From positions 25,255,587-25,319,586 of the forward strand of contig OX328107.1 of the NCBI GenBank assembly GCA_946811185.2: 64,000 nt of DNA, given 5' to 3'. Position 1 is the stretch's first letter. The number at the start of each line of letters is the position of its first letter. This DNA comes from Hippopus hippopus. Taxonomy: Eukaryota > Mollusca > Bivalvia > Cardiida > Cardiidae. The notes under the pieces were generated by a model, which searched no databases, was not told where the DNA came from, and was given only the letters and a program-made list of their open reading frames with translations. Positions 55,492 through 64,000 of the stretch are shown here, one piece after another. The position numbers and the translations under genes are program-made.

Positions 55492-55574
55492 ATCGTCGGT
55501 TTACTTCCAAAACCTCGTAACTACAGCTTGTTACAAGCTGTAGTTACGAGGTTTTGGAAGTAAACCGACGATAT
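55490..55574. repeat. Perfect 85-bp palindrome, 41-bp arms, 3-nt loop
   Basis: The left arm begins ATATCGTCGGTTTACTTCC (55490-55530), the loop is TTA, and the right arm (55534-55574) is its exact reverse complement. Unlike the MITE hairpins it has no family ends and no mismatch. Confidence 0.96.
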
Positions 55575-55820
55575 GCTACCGACCGGGAATGTTCCATTTC
55601 AGTACTGTATTACAGTTTGAAAACGGATATCGGATAAAGGCGGGCTTTATTTGCAGAGAAGGGACGCTAATGATATAACCAAGATGATATTTTTGTACGC
55701 AGTGTAAATAGATTGAAATTGATAGTCTAGCATTTTATCAGCGTCTTATCAGATTGCTATCTTTTCTTCTCGAGTAACATCTTGAACCAAAACATTTTCA
55801 GACATGTTGCCGAGTCTGTT

Positions 55821-56038
55821 TTAACCCTGATCCTGCGAAAATAAGTGAAGTAAAACTTTCAAGCCGATAGTAAAAACCAAGATTTCGCTATTTCAAAGGC
55901 ATTTTTAGGGGAATATAATTTTATTTTCCTAATCGTACAGTGTAGATCCAAGATCAGACTGCACGTCTGTGCAGTCTGATCTTGATCTATACTGTCCGCA
56001 AAAGGTCCTTTAGTTGCGCTTAGCAGACTAAGGGTTAA
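55821..56038 (+). mobile_element. MITE family B, complete, 218 bp
   Basis: TTAACCCTGATCCTGCGAAA to CTTAGCAGACTAAGGGTTAA, hairpin 55937-55998. Confidence 0.95.
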
Positions 56039-56229
56039 TTGATCCACAGCAAACTACCAGTAAAGCTTGTAACTCAAAGCACAGTCGAAACCGATATTTC
56101 ACTGCCTGGTATTCCTTTTTCTTCTATACATGTATTTTTAGTGTAACATTCCGCTTACTTCATAGCCTGATTTTACAGGCAAACGCACATACTTTCTCTG
56201 CCTAGTTATGCCATCGTAACATCGCAGTA

Positions 56230-56479
56230 ACAGGGGTTGCAGCTTTGCACCCCACAGCTCGGGCAATTTCTCCCCGAGGTTTAATGATAGTCATTGCGAC
56301 AGGATTCATACCTCTCTTAACGTCGGTCATTGTTCCGAAGATGGTTTTGTGGCCGAACGTAGCCAGTTGCTTTGGAAGAATACTGTGAAAAGTAAGTATA
56401 CTGGTAAAAGGAAAGTATAGGTAGACGCTCTAGGCGCCGCGATATAACTGAAATATGTTGAACACAGCGTTAAACACCC
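56230..56479 (+). mobile_element. SINE, head decayed
   Basis: TTGCAGCTTTGCACCCCAC, AACGTCGGTCATTGTTCCGA, GTATAGGTAGACGC, GCCGCGATATAACTGAAATA, CAGCGTTAAACACC. Confidence 0.82.
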
Positions 56480-57016
56480 TACAAACAGACAAAGCCATCG
56501 ATTTAAAACTCCTAAAATCAAATTACATGTATTTTTTTCACCGCTGTTCAAGGGAATGAAAACTTTCTAAGATCTGATATATTTTCAGATTAATATAATT
56601 ATATGAAATCATTCGGAAAAAACCAGCGAGCTTCCTGTATCACGGACAAAGCTCTGCTAGACCAAAATAGTACTGTTAACAAAACTTTTGTGTCCGATGG
56701 TACAAACCAAATATCAACAAATTCGTATGAACTTTGTTCAAATGCTAAAGTTCGGTCAACACCAAAGTTCGGTCCAACAGTGCTAATGTCACTCCCTAAA
56801 CTATCTCAGGGTTAAAACGAGGTAAATGACTGCTTGTTTTTCGTGTGATTGTAAGTGAGCGTGTCAAACATCTAACTAGATTTTAATCAGTATAATTTTG
56901 TGACAAATCGCTTTCTAGAGGATATATGACAGGAAAGAGAATGGAAATGTTGGATGGGCCGTATTGAGTTTCTCTGGTCTACCGCAATGAGGATCCCACA
57001 GCGGTTCAAGACAAAC
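56480..57016. other. No gene seen
   Basis: A 70-aa plus-strand ORF (56603-56815) without recognisable motif; contains the short repeat AAAGTTCGGTCAACACC / AAAGTTCGGTCCAACAG. Confidence 0.5.
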
Positions 57017-57229
57017 TTAACCCTTATACTGCTAAGCGCGACTCACTGACCTTTTGCGGACAGTGTAGATCAAGATCAGACTGCACGGGAACGTGCAGTC
57101 TGATCTTGGATCTACACTGTCCGAAAAGAAGATGTCGGTCTCTCAAAAATACTTTTGAAGAAGCAAAATTTGGGTTTTTACTATCTGCTTGAAAGTTTAA
57201 TGTTAGTTATTTAGTAGGATAAAGGTTAA
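57017..57229 (-). mobile_element. MITE family B, complete, 213 bp
   Basis: TTAACCCTTATACTGCTAAG to TTTAGTAGGATAAAGGTTAA, hairpin 57058-57122. Confidence 0.95.
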
Positions 57230-57269
57230 TCATTCCCTTAACTACCGTGGGTACATTTAAAATCTACTC

Positions 57270-57321
57270 TGGACGGTGTCGATCATAATGTGAAGTCTGA
57301 TCTCGGATCTGAACCGTCTGG
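57270..57321. repeat. B' stem-loop, short
   Basis: GGACGGTGTCGATCATAAT and AAGTCTGATCTCGGATC; one arm eroded. Confidence 0.68.
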
Positions 57322-57474
57322 TTTGTTTTAATTCTAAATTACATGTATGTGAAAAGAGTTTCTTCTGTAGCAATAGAGTTGTATAAAGTCAAATTCCTGT
57401 GCGAGAAAACTTGGCAACAAAAGAGTTAACTACAAGAGTACTAAGAGCAACTACAGGTACTTTATCGAACAATA

Positions 57475-57532
57475 AAGATCGAGGTAAGTCTGCATAAAAC
57501 GTGAAGTCTGATTTTTGATGGACGCTGTCCGC
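57475..57532. repeat. B' stem-loop, diverged
   Basis: AAGATCGAGGTAAGTCTGCA versus AAGTCTGATTTTTGATGG, followed by CGCTGTCCGCC. Confidence 0.68.
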
Positions 57533-57881
57533 CACCTTTAGATGTTCTTGGAAAAAATGCTATTTTTTCCTGATTGAAAATTTCCGTTTGTTTTACATGG
57601 ATTTTTACACTTTAAGGCCACGGTTGATACTGGTATTGCGTGTAAACTCCAACCTTGCTTGAATATCAGGTGACGATGATTTTGGAAACCGAGCCTGAAA
57701 AGTTTTATCCAATGACATCAAAAGGTGATAAGTTTAAAATAAAGGTCGATCAAAGGTTTTTTCTTTATAAACTTGTCTTACTCGAGATCAGGATTTCGTC
57801 TGTCTAAAAGATACCAGTATTTTATATTCCTGAACTGGAAATAAAAATTAAATTAAAATTAGGAGGCACTGTCCTGCGCAA
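57533..57881. other. No gene seen
   Basis: Unique AT-rich sequence. Confidence 0.45.
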
Positions 57882-58087
57882 TTAACTCTTAGGCTGCTAA
57901 GCGCGACTTAAAAGCCTTTTGCGGACGGTGTTGATTAAGATCAGACTGCACAAAACGTGCAGTCTGAGCTTGGATCTACACCGTCCGATAAGGAGATATT
58001 TTTCTTCAAAAAATAACTTTGAAGTAGTTTGGTTTTCTCCATCGAATTGAAAGTTTCATTTCACCTATTTAGCAGGTTGAGGGTTAA
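57882..58087 (-). mobile_element. MITE family B, complete, 206 bp
   Basis: TTAACTCTTAGGCTGCTAAG to TTTAGCAGGTTGAGGGTTAA, hairpin 57923-57987. Confidence 0.95.
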
Positions 58088-58354
58088 CCGAGACAATGAA
58101 AACTTAAAATCATATAACTCATAAACCTAAAATGAAACATAAAGATATTTCGTAAAAAATCCAGACAAAAATAGAAATGGGGTGCATCTTTTGGTGTAAT
58201 GCGATACTTCAGGTTCGACTAGCTTTTCTTGGAAGAAGAGAAATCTTTCATTTTCAAATTTTCAATAATAAACAGCCATTACTTTTTAATAGCAAATTTC
58301 ACCGTAACGGTAACAGAGGATGTATTTGACATAGGTTGATGTTTTTTGCCGTTG

Positions 58355-58386
58355 CATCAAGTCCCTTTTGCACATAGTATGGCTCA
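58355..58386 (+). repeat. Family C right-end fragment
   Basis: CATCAAGTCCCTTTTGCACA then TAGTATGGCTC. Confidence 0.7.
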
Positions 58387-58415
58387 AATTATTCATTTCC
58401 AATAATAAATATATA

Positions 58416-58754
58416 CTCCTCACAAAAAGTTAAGCAACAATGAATTACCGCTGCACCAGAATTTTATTATTACACATATTATTACACAATTTCATTGTAT
58501 AAATGTAATGAGAATTGAGTTACAAACCAGTCCAAGAAATTCCTGGGTAGTATACCACTTTTTTGCATGTGGATTTAGACATTGCCTTACTTCAAAAGCC
58601 TGAAAGTGAGAAACATTTCCTGATAGAAGTACAGAATTGCTTTGACTGCTTTGTAACTCAATACTCATTACAATTATACAATGAAATTGGCTGTATGTCA
58701 TAGTAAAAGTTTGGTGCAGCGGTAATTCATTGTTGCTTAACTTTTTGTGAGGAG
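58416..58754. mobile_element. Foldback element, Tc1/mariner-type ends, 339 bp
   Basis: Ends CTCCTCACAAAAAGTTAAGC are inverted with 43 bp of perfect match; the inner halves (CATTGTATAAATGTAATGAG, TTGAGTTACAAACCAGTCC) also mirror each other with mismatches, so most of the element is one long hairpin. TA lies next to the left end and near the right. No transposase. Confidence 0.92.
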
Positions 58755-59958
58755 GATATTATGTTTATAGTTTCAGTAGTTGTAAGTCTGCCGTATTGTA
58801 AGTCTGAATTCATCATTGATATAAAGTAACCCTTCTATATACATGCAATTCTAATTGAATGGCGGGGAATTTGAATTAGTTTTCTTCTTCACTACATGAC
58901 TTTAAAATCCCCCACATCTGTATTTTTTACATCAAAATGCCTTACCTGTAAGTAAAACTGTTAAACTAAGTTGTATTTATCTTTGTTTAAATAGTACTCC
59001 GAAGTAGAAACTCACAAATTACACAATTAAAAAAGAATAGTTCAGTCTAAGTCAGCTCGATTCAGACCGATATACAAACATGCAATAATTTCCTCTCTTT
59101 CATAGCATATGCACCTCTGCTCTAACATCGTCTAATTTACCTCCATGTTTTGGAGTAAATCCAAGAGTTCGAAAAACATAATGAATAATTTCCAATTGTT
59201 TATATCCGTCATTCCGTTTTATAACCGCGGTAATAAAACATCGCTGATATCGTTTTAATCTTTACTGCTTCAATAATCGGATTAGATCAATATCCGGATA
59301 AATAGATAAATTGAATTAATCAGTTTATTGTCCTGGTACAGAGAAAAGACAATGACTTCTGTCCGACCTGTCTCCGTCCTAAATGTTCAATGTTTCATCT
59401 TCATGCATGAATTAAGGTGAATGATTGACGTGGCCCGATGGGTCAAGCAAGAAACAGCCGTGTTGTATAATTAAACTAGTACAATGCTGCTTAACTCGAG
59501 TCGCGAGTATCGAGTGACCGAAGAAAATTAACCCATACATGTTATTTTCAGACATAAAATAACTTACACAAGTAATGCAAAGAAGGAAAGGAAGATACTT
59601 TCAAGGGAACACAGTGAGGGATAAGCCCGGAGGTAATCAAGTTCTTTCTACAACAATCGGTCCCCTTTCCGTCCACAAAAAATGCCATCTGAAGTGACTT
59701 CAAGTGGTAATGACAATGGATTAACAATTTGATGAAGAAATGTATATCCTACGCATTTCTATCTGTCTATCACATGGTTTTCTTTAAATAGATCGTTAAA
59801 TTAACTGCTAAGTATACTTCAAATTGACGTTTTCAGTAAACCTATAACAAAAAAATTCGTGCTTTAACGGCCCTAGAGAAAGTCACTCTTGTAAAAGTGT
59901 TGAAGGACGAGGAAAGAAACTAATAACCGTGGTGTGAATTTCATGAATTATTATACTC
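58755..59958. other. No gene seen
   Basis: Unique, AT-rich; no ORF over 60 aa and no family A-E copy. Confidence 0.5.
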
Positions 59959-60206
59959 GAGTCGTGCTCTTTGACAAGGAATATAATACATCCCCAAAAA
60001 GTATCGAGCCATGTCAGCCTGTGTAGTCCCCTAGCTGACCCGAATCGAAACTTTCCATGGCTCATGGTTTATTATCTGTATGTCAAATGACCATTCTTCC
60101 TCATGATTCAGCCAATATTTTGTACAAAATGGATCCATATTATTCAACGCCAAGCTTGGTTTAATGCTTTACGTAGATGCATTAAATCCCCCTTAATCTA
60201 GGGCTC
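59959..60206 (+). mobile_element. MITE family C, strongly diverged
   Basis: GAGTCGTGCTCTTTGACAAG, AAAAAGTATCGAGCCATGTC, hairpin lost, AGATGCATTAAATCCCCC, GGGCTC. Confidence 0.82.
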
Positions 60207-60828
60207 AAATGTCTACATGACAGATGCCTAGAGTCAAATTCAGAATCTAAATTATTTAGGGTAGATATTTTGAATAAAGAAACACCTGTGCGGCGATAGA
60301 TTAACTATATACAAGCTCTAAATTGTACAGTCGAATTAGGATAAAACGAACGGGAAGAAAAGAAGTTTCATCTACCTCAAAAAAACGTAGCAGTTTAATC
60401 ATATTAAAGCGTGAAACGTTTGATATCGAAATGAATGTAGTCTTTTTATAAATTCATATCGGTGAAAAAAAGAGATAAATTATACAGAGTAAAATGCGTG
60501 CATCGATGATCCGGGTGCTAGAGGAACCAAGAAATTGATTTAAAGAATCGGTAAATTCCCATTTTCGAAGAATAGCATGGTTATTTGTGCAAATTATGAC
60601 GGGTCTTTTTTCTTCAAATATTACCAGATTAGTGGATTCAAAAAGCCAGTTTCATGGTTACGATAAGACGTTATTATCAACGATTTCAGGAGTGTTCGAA
60701 TGCAGTCAGAAACGAAGTAGTTTTTTATCAAATGTACTTGATTAGTTGGGAAAAGCACCCAGTATGTTGAAGTTGACATGTCTTCCATTTATTGACGATG
60801 GTTACTTACAATAATAAGCATGTATATA
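60207..60828. other. No gene seen
   Basis: Unique AT-rich sequence. Confidence 0.45.
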
Positions 60829-61345
60829 CACTGCTCAAAAAAATTAAAGGAACATATGTCCTCGATTTTGATCACAAGATAATTTTTTCAGTACAGGACT
60901 ATCCAAATAATTTCCTGCTGGTAAGTTCATTCAGTCTTAACACTGTAAAATCTGAGAACAGGCAAAACGATTTGGTTTGCATAAAAGATGTATGGGCTTT
61001 TCATGTAAAGGCCGTCTTTTTCATATGTCACACAGGCTTTTAAGAGAATCAGAGGTGTCATTTTTTCTTCTCGTTTACTTCTTCAGTTAGATTTGACAAA
61101 AATATCAACAAAAGATTGGAAAAATATGAGCTCTTTAACAAAAGAACGAGGAAAACAAATTTCTTGATTGTCTTCTTAACATGGCTTATAAGCATTTAAA
61201 ACGAAACAAACAAGAAAACTATAGAGCCATTTTGTCTTGTAGGAATGTAAGCTGATGGTTTTCAGAGCACAGAGACTGAGTCTGTAGCAAAATGAAAGAT
61301 TTGAATTTCGGTATTTGTGTGATCCTTTAATTCTTTTGAGCAGTG
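60829..61345. mobile_element. Mariner-type non-autonomous element, 517 bp
   Basis: CACTGCTCAAAAAAATTAAA at the left and its inverted match TTTAATTCTTTTGAGCAGTG at the right, bracketed by TATA/TA. The interior has only an 83-aa plus and a 72-aa minus ORF with no DDE/D-like motif, so no transposase is encoded. Confidence 0.88.
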
Positions 61346-61476
61346 TATATATGAGATATGTAAATCGCTTCTTAGCCTTATAAAAGCCTTTCATATCTGT
61401 TTGGACTACGACTTTTCAATCGCAGTGAAAAAAAAATACTAATAAGGTAAAATACGATCTAAACTAAGTTCTCCAG

Positions 61477-61733
61477 TTAAACCTTTTATTTAGAGGTAAT
61501 GGTCGTTGCCGCAAAATCCGTTGTTCTAACGATTTTCAGAATGAAAACTTACGAAAAACAAAAAGTGGGAAAGAAGAAAATACCAGTAAACAGCGTTTTC
61601 TCCTTTTCACACATCTTTTTTTTTTTTACTCTAACAGGTAAGTCTCATCATTTCAGCCACATCGTATTAGTCGTCTGCAATAACTTTCAATTTCAACGAA
61701 ACTGAATTTTCTTCAACTGGTGAAGAGTTTTAA
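61477..61733 (+). mobile_element. MITE family A, diverged
   Basis: TTAAACCTTTTATTTAGAGG, hairpin 61565-61615 (ATACCAGTAAACAGCG), TTAGTCGTCTGCAATAAC, CTGGTGAAGAGTTTTA. Confidence 0.8.
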
Positions 61734-62825
61734 AACCCTGACTGTGTGGCAGACCTCGGGATACAGGATACAGATGATCAAGTAGACATGTGTAATTGAC
61801 CATGCAGCTTGTATTCTTCATGAAATTGAAATACAAGATATCACAGTTCAAAAAAATATGTCGACAATGTAACCGAATGCCTTGGTATGTTACTGTGGTT
61901 GATGCTGTTTTTTTTTACATTTTTTCCTTAATTCATTTCTTCATGCAGAATTAATTTGCATCCACTTGTTGAAAAATTTGACAGAGGAGAAATTGTTTGT
62001 GCAAGCAATGAGTTCTTATCTTTTCCCTAGGTTACGAAAGAGTTGTAGAGCAAGATGAAAATTTCATTGAGACTCGTTTTTTCTTCATATTACATCTCTC
62101 ATTGTTCTATTGCGTTTTTTTTCCTGCTTTTGATTGTTGTCATGTTCGCAATGTAACATAGACCAAACGTCTATTTATACCAACTAAAAAGTGACCTACA
62201 ATTCAAATTTTGGTTTATGAATCCCAAATCGTTTTTTTGTTAAAAAGACCTCCGATTCACCCCATACCTATTTAAATTCAACCTCAGCTGGGAAAGAGGG
62301 TTGTGCCTAGTGCCGTTAGAGAAATGCCATTAATCCATAGATAGGTACATTCTTTTTGCATGAAATGAGAGAAGTACGAGTGAAAACGGTGATTCACACC
62401 AAGCTAACAAAGCAAACTAACCTTTGTTTCAGATTGCGAATGCAAAAGAACCGTTAAAGTTACGCAGGTCAGCCTACGTTGTGAATTACGATGATCTGTC
62501 AAATTTCAGACTAGCCTATCAAATTAGACAGGTTTCAGTCAAAATGCATGTTTATGTTAATGTATACGTAATTATTTTCAGTCAACAAGTTCAATGTCAA
62601 CGATAAGTTACACCATATCAAATTGAATACCACCCTGCAATGTTGTGATGTCACAAATTGATCAGGCGTCACGAGGTCGTTTCACACTCTGTATAAGACG
62701 ACTTATCTTGTAGTTTTGTCACTGTCATGGTCAACATACATAATAGATTGCGTTACCCCATGCAACAAACCGCGCTTATCATGTATATCAGGGTCTATAT
62801 ACGATCCCTGTGTATATGTTCCAAT
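61734..62825. other. No gene seen
   Basis: Faint A-type hairpin at 61983-62032 (GAGGAGAAATTGTTTGTGCA / AGCAATGAGTTC). A 60-aa ORF only. Confidence 0.45.
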
Positions 62826-62930
62826 CCGATCATTGTTTCTTTTTCCATATTCGGACGTTACTTTGTCAAAAATGACATCAATTTTGACAAAGTAATGTCC
62901 GAATATAAAAAATGGAAAAAAGTGATCGGG
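62826..62930. repeat. Long imperfect palindrome, about 46-bp arms, 10-nt loop
   Basis: CCGATCATTGTTTCTTTTTC ... ATTCGGACGTTACTTTGTC and the mirrored GACAAAGTAATGTCCGAAT ... AAAAAAGTGATCGG, about four mismatches or slips. No family ends. Confidence 0.92.
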
Positions 62931-63046
62931 CTAAAACCCAGGCTAATCGGTGACCAGCTCACTATACGTAACTTTTGCACAGCACTATACCAAAATCAGT
63001 TGTTGTTATCAACAATTTTACAGTAATATCCAATCCTGATGCCATG

Positions 63047-63250
63047 TTTAACAATTCTATTGGCTGAGGTGGAACGTAGCTTTGATGTAGCTCCCATGAT
63101 GTATTTTGTCTCTCAAAGGATGGAGGAATATGTGGGAAAGGAAGAAAATGTGCTGGTTTCTCGCATTTTCTCCCTCACAAAGAATATTTTTAAAAAGTCA
63201 GGTCTCTTTAGGGTAGATAAAACATGGGATTGCTTTGGTAAATGATTTAA
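63047..63250 (-). mobile_element. MITE family A, left end worn
   Basis: TTTGTCTCTCAAAGGATGG, hairpin 63131-63186 (ATGTGCTGGTTTCTCGCAT), GGGATTGCTTTGGTAAATGA, TTAA at 63247. Confidence 0.85.
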
Positions 63251-63317
63251 CAACTTTTACCACAATGTTTTCCATTCTTTTCCTGAAAAATTCTGTTGTC
63301 TGAGACACGTACGATAT

Positions 63318-63577
63318 GAGCCATGCTCTGTGAAAAGGAGGCTTCATGCATCTGCAAAAAGTACCGACCCGGACCAGCTTGCGCAGTCCGCGCAGGCTGA
63401 CCTGAGCCGAAACATTTTGCTTTAGGTCAATTTTCTGCATGTCCAAGGACCATTCTACCTCCTGATTCAGTCATTTGTTAGAGAAAATGGATAAAATGGA
63501 TCCACAATTATGAGCGGATTTGCATGTTATCATGCATCACTGAGATGTATTAAGCCCCTTTTGCCAGAGTTTTGCTC
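63318..63577 (+). mobile_element. MITE family C, complete, 260 bp
   Basis: GAGCCATGCTCTGTGAAAAG to CCAGAGTTTTGCTC; hairpin AGCTTGCGC...GCGCAGGCT. ATAT on both sides. Confidence 0.95.
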
Positions 63578-63583
63578 ATATAT

Positions 63584-63844
63584 GGCTTGCAACACGCGAA
63601 AAGGGGCATTCGGACATTTGCGTAAAGTGTCGTCTCGGATCAGCCTGCGCAGTCCGCGCAGGCTAATCCGAGACGGCACTTTACGACTGAATTAGATTTT
63701 GTGCTACAGGAGACTTGCGCAAAACAGAAAATTACATAAAAACGGAAAGTGTCGTTTCGGATTAGCCTGCGCGGACTGCGCAGGCTGATCCGAGACGACA
63801 CTTTACGCAAATGTCCGAATGCCCATTTTCGCGTGTTGCAGGCC
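63584..63844. mobile_element. MITE family D, complete, 261 bp
   Basis: GGCTTGCAACACGCGAAAAG to CGCGTGTTGCAGGCC; two hairpins at 63622-63687 and 63744-63810, each with a 9-10 bp GC-rich core and the AAGTGTCG / CGACACTT outer stem. Same length as the copy at 49916. Confidence 0.95.
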
Positions 63845-64000
63845 AGTTATATTTGTCGTCTGCAACTGATTTCAATTTGGAATAGTCTGATATTTTGTCG
63901 TCTGGTAAAAATTTAAAACAGAACTGTTTGTTAAAGGTAGGGATTAACACCACTTCACACCTGATCGATACTCGGCCTTTAACGTGGTCATCCTTTTTAT

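Larger units (their letters stand above)
63247..63916 (+). mobile_element. MITE family A remnant holding C and D insertions
   Basis: Left: CAACTTTTACCACAATGTTT to 63317. Right: TATTTGTCGTCTGCAACTG, CTGGTAAAAATTTAA at 63845-63916. C and D lie between. Confidence 0.8.

Overview
Origin. This is a window of an animal nuclear genome, most likely a bivalve mollusc. It is AT-rich, has one recognisable gene with an intron boundary, carries tRNA-derived SINEs whose 3' domain (CGCCGTGATATGACTGAAAT and variants) I associate with molluscs, and is packed with short hairpin-bearing non-autonomous DNA transposons (MITEs). There is no operon, Shine-Dalgarno site or other bacterial feature. Bivalve is an inference (about 0.65); I do not name a species.

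Gene content. One gene is convincing: an N-terminal RASSF protein (RASSF9/RASSF10/Meru-like) on the minus strand, whose entire visible coding sequence lies in one exon, 14294 down to 12621 (557 aa). A 3' splice acceptor (polypyrimidine tract plus CAG) abuts the ATG, so at least one 5' non-coding exon lies at higher coordinates. The protein ends in a class I PDZ ligand (ETLV), and its stop codon sits inside the TTAA at which a MITE inserted, so the 3'UTR begins directly with transposon sequence.

Repeat families, named here and used below. Family A: about 220-230 bp, ends TTAACYCTTTACCAAACRA, central hairpin around GGAGAAAATGCTGGTAACC; about 50 copies and fragments. Family B: about 205-218 bp, ends TTAACCCTTAKVCTGCTAA, central hairpin around AGATCAGACTGCAC; 17 copies plus B' stem-loops that have the hairpin but other flanks. 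A and B both sit on TTAA and begin CCCTT, which points to a piggyBac-like transposase. Family C: about 260 bp, ends GAGCC...GGCTC, inner ends AAAAGGGGGCTTAATGCAT, central GC-rich hairpin AGCCTGCGC...GCGCAGGCT, 4-bp AT-rich target duplications (ATAT, ATTT, AAAT); 15 copies. Family D: 261 bp, ends GGCYTGC, two large hairpins with the same core as C; 2 copies. Family E: about 190 bp, ends GGGCCCGTATTCA; 4 copies. There are also two Tc1/mariner-type foldback elements, several SINEs, simple repeats and three long palindromes.

Layout. 1-11.8 kb: nested A, B and C copies, a SINE-tail tandem array, E elements. 11.8-14.4 kb: C and A copies, then the RASSF exon. 14.4-34.9 kb: dense A/B/C copies with GA and TC microsatellites. 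35-37.2 kb: the longest repeat-poor stretch. 37.2-55 kb: further MITEs, four SINE loci, the first D element and a B element split by about 0.8 kb of unrelated DNA. 55-64 kb: long palindromes, mariner-type elements and a composite of C and D inside A. By hand, the listed repeats cover about a third of the window.

Interaction. The repeats record an insertion history by nesting (A in B, B in A, A in A, C in A, C in C). No transposase gene is present, so all families here would need enzymes supplied from elsewhere. I see no multi-gene pathway or undescribed protein system. The most interesting points are the MITE at the RASSF stop codon, the shared hairpin modules in families with different ends, and the perfect long palindromes.
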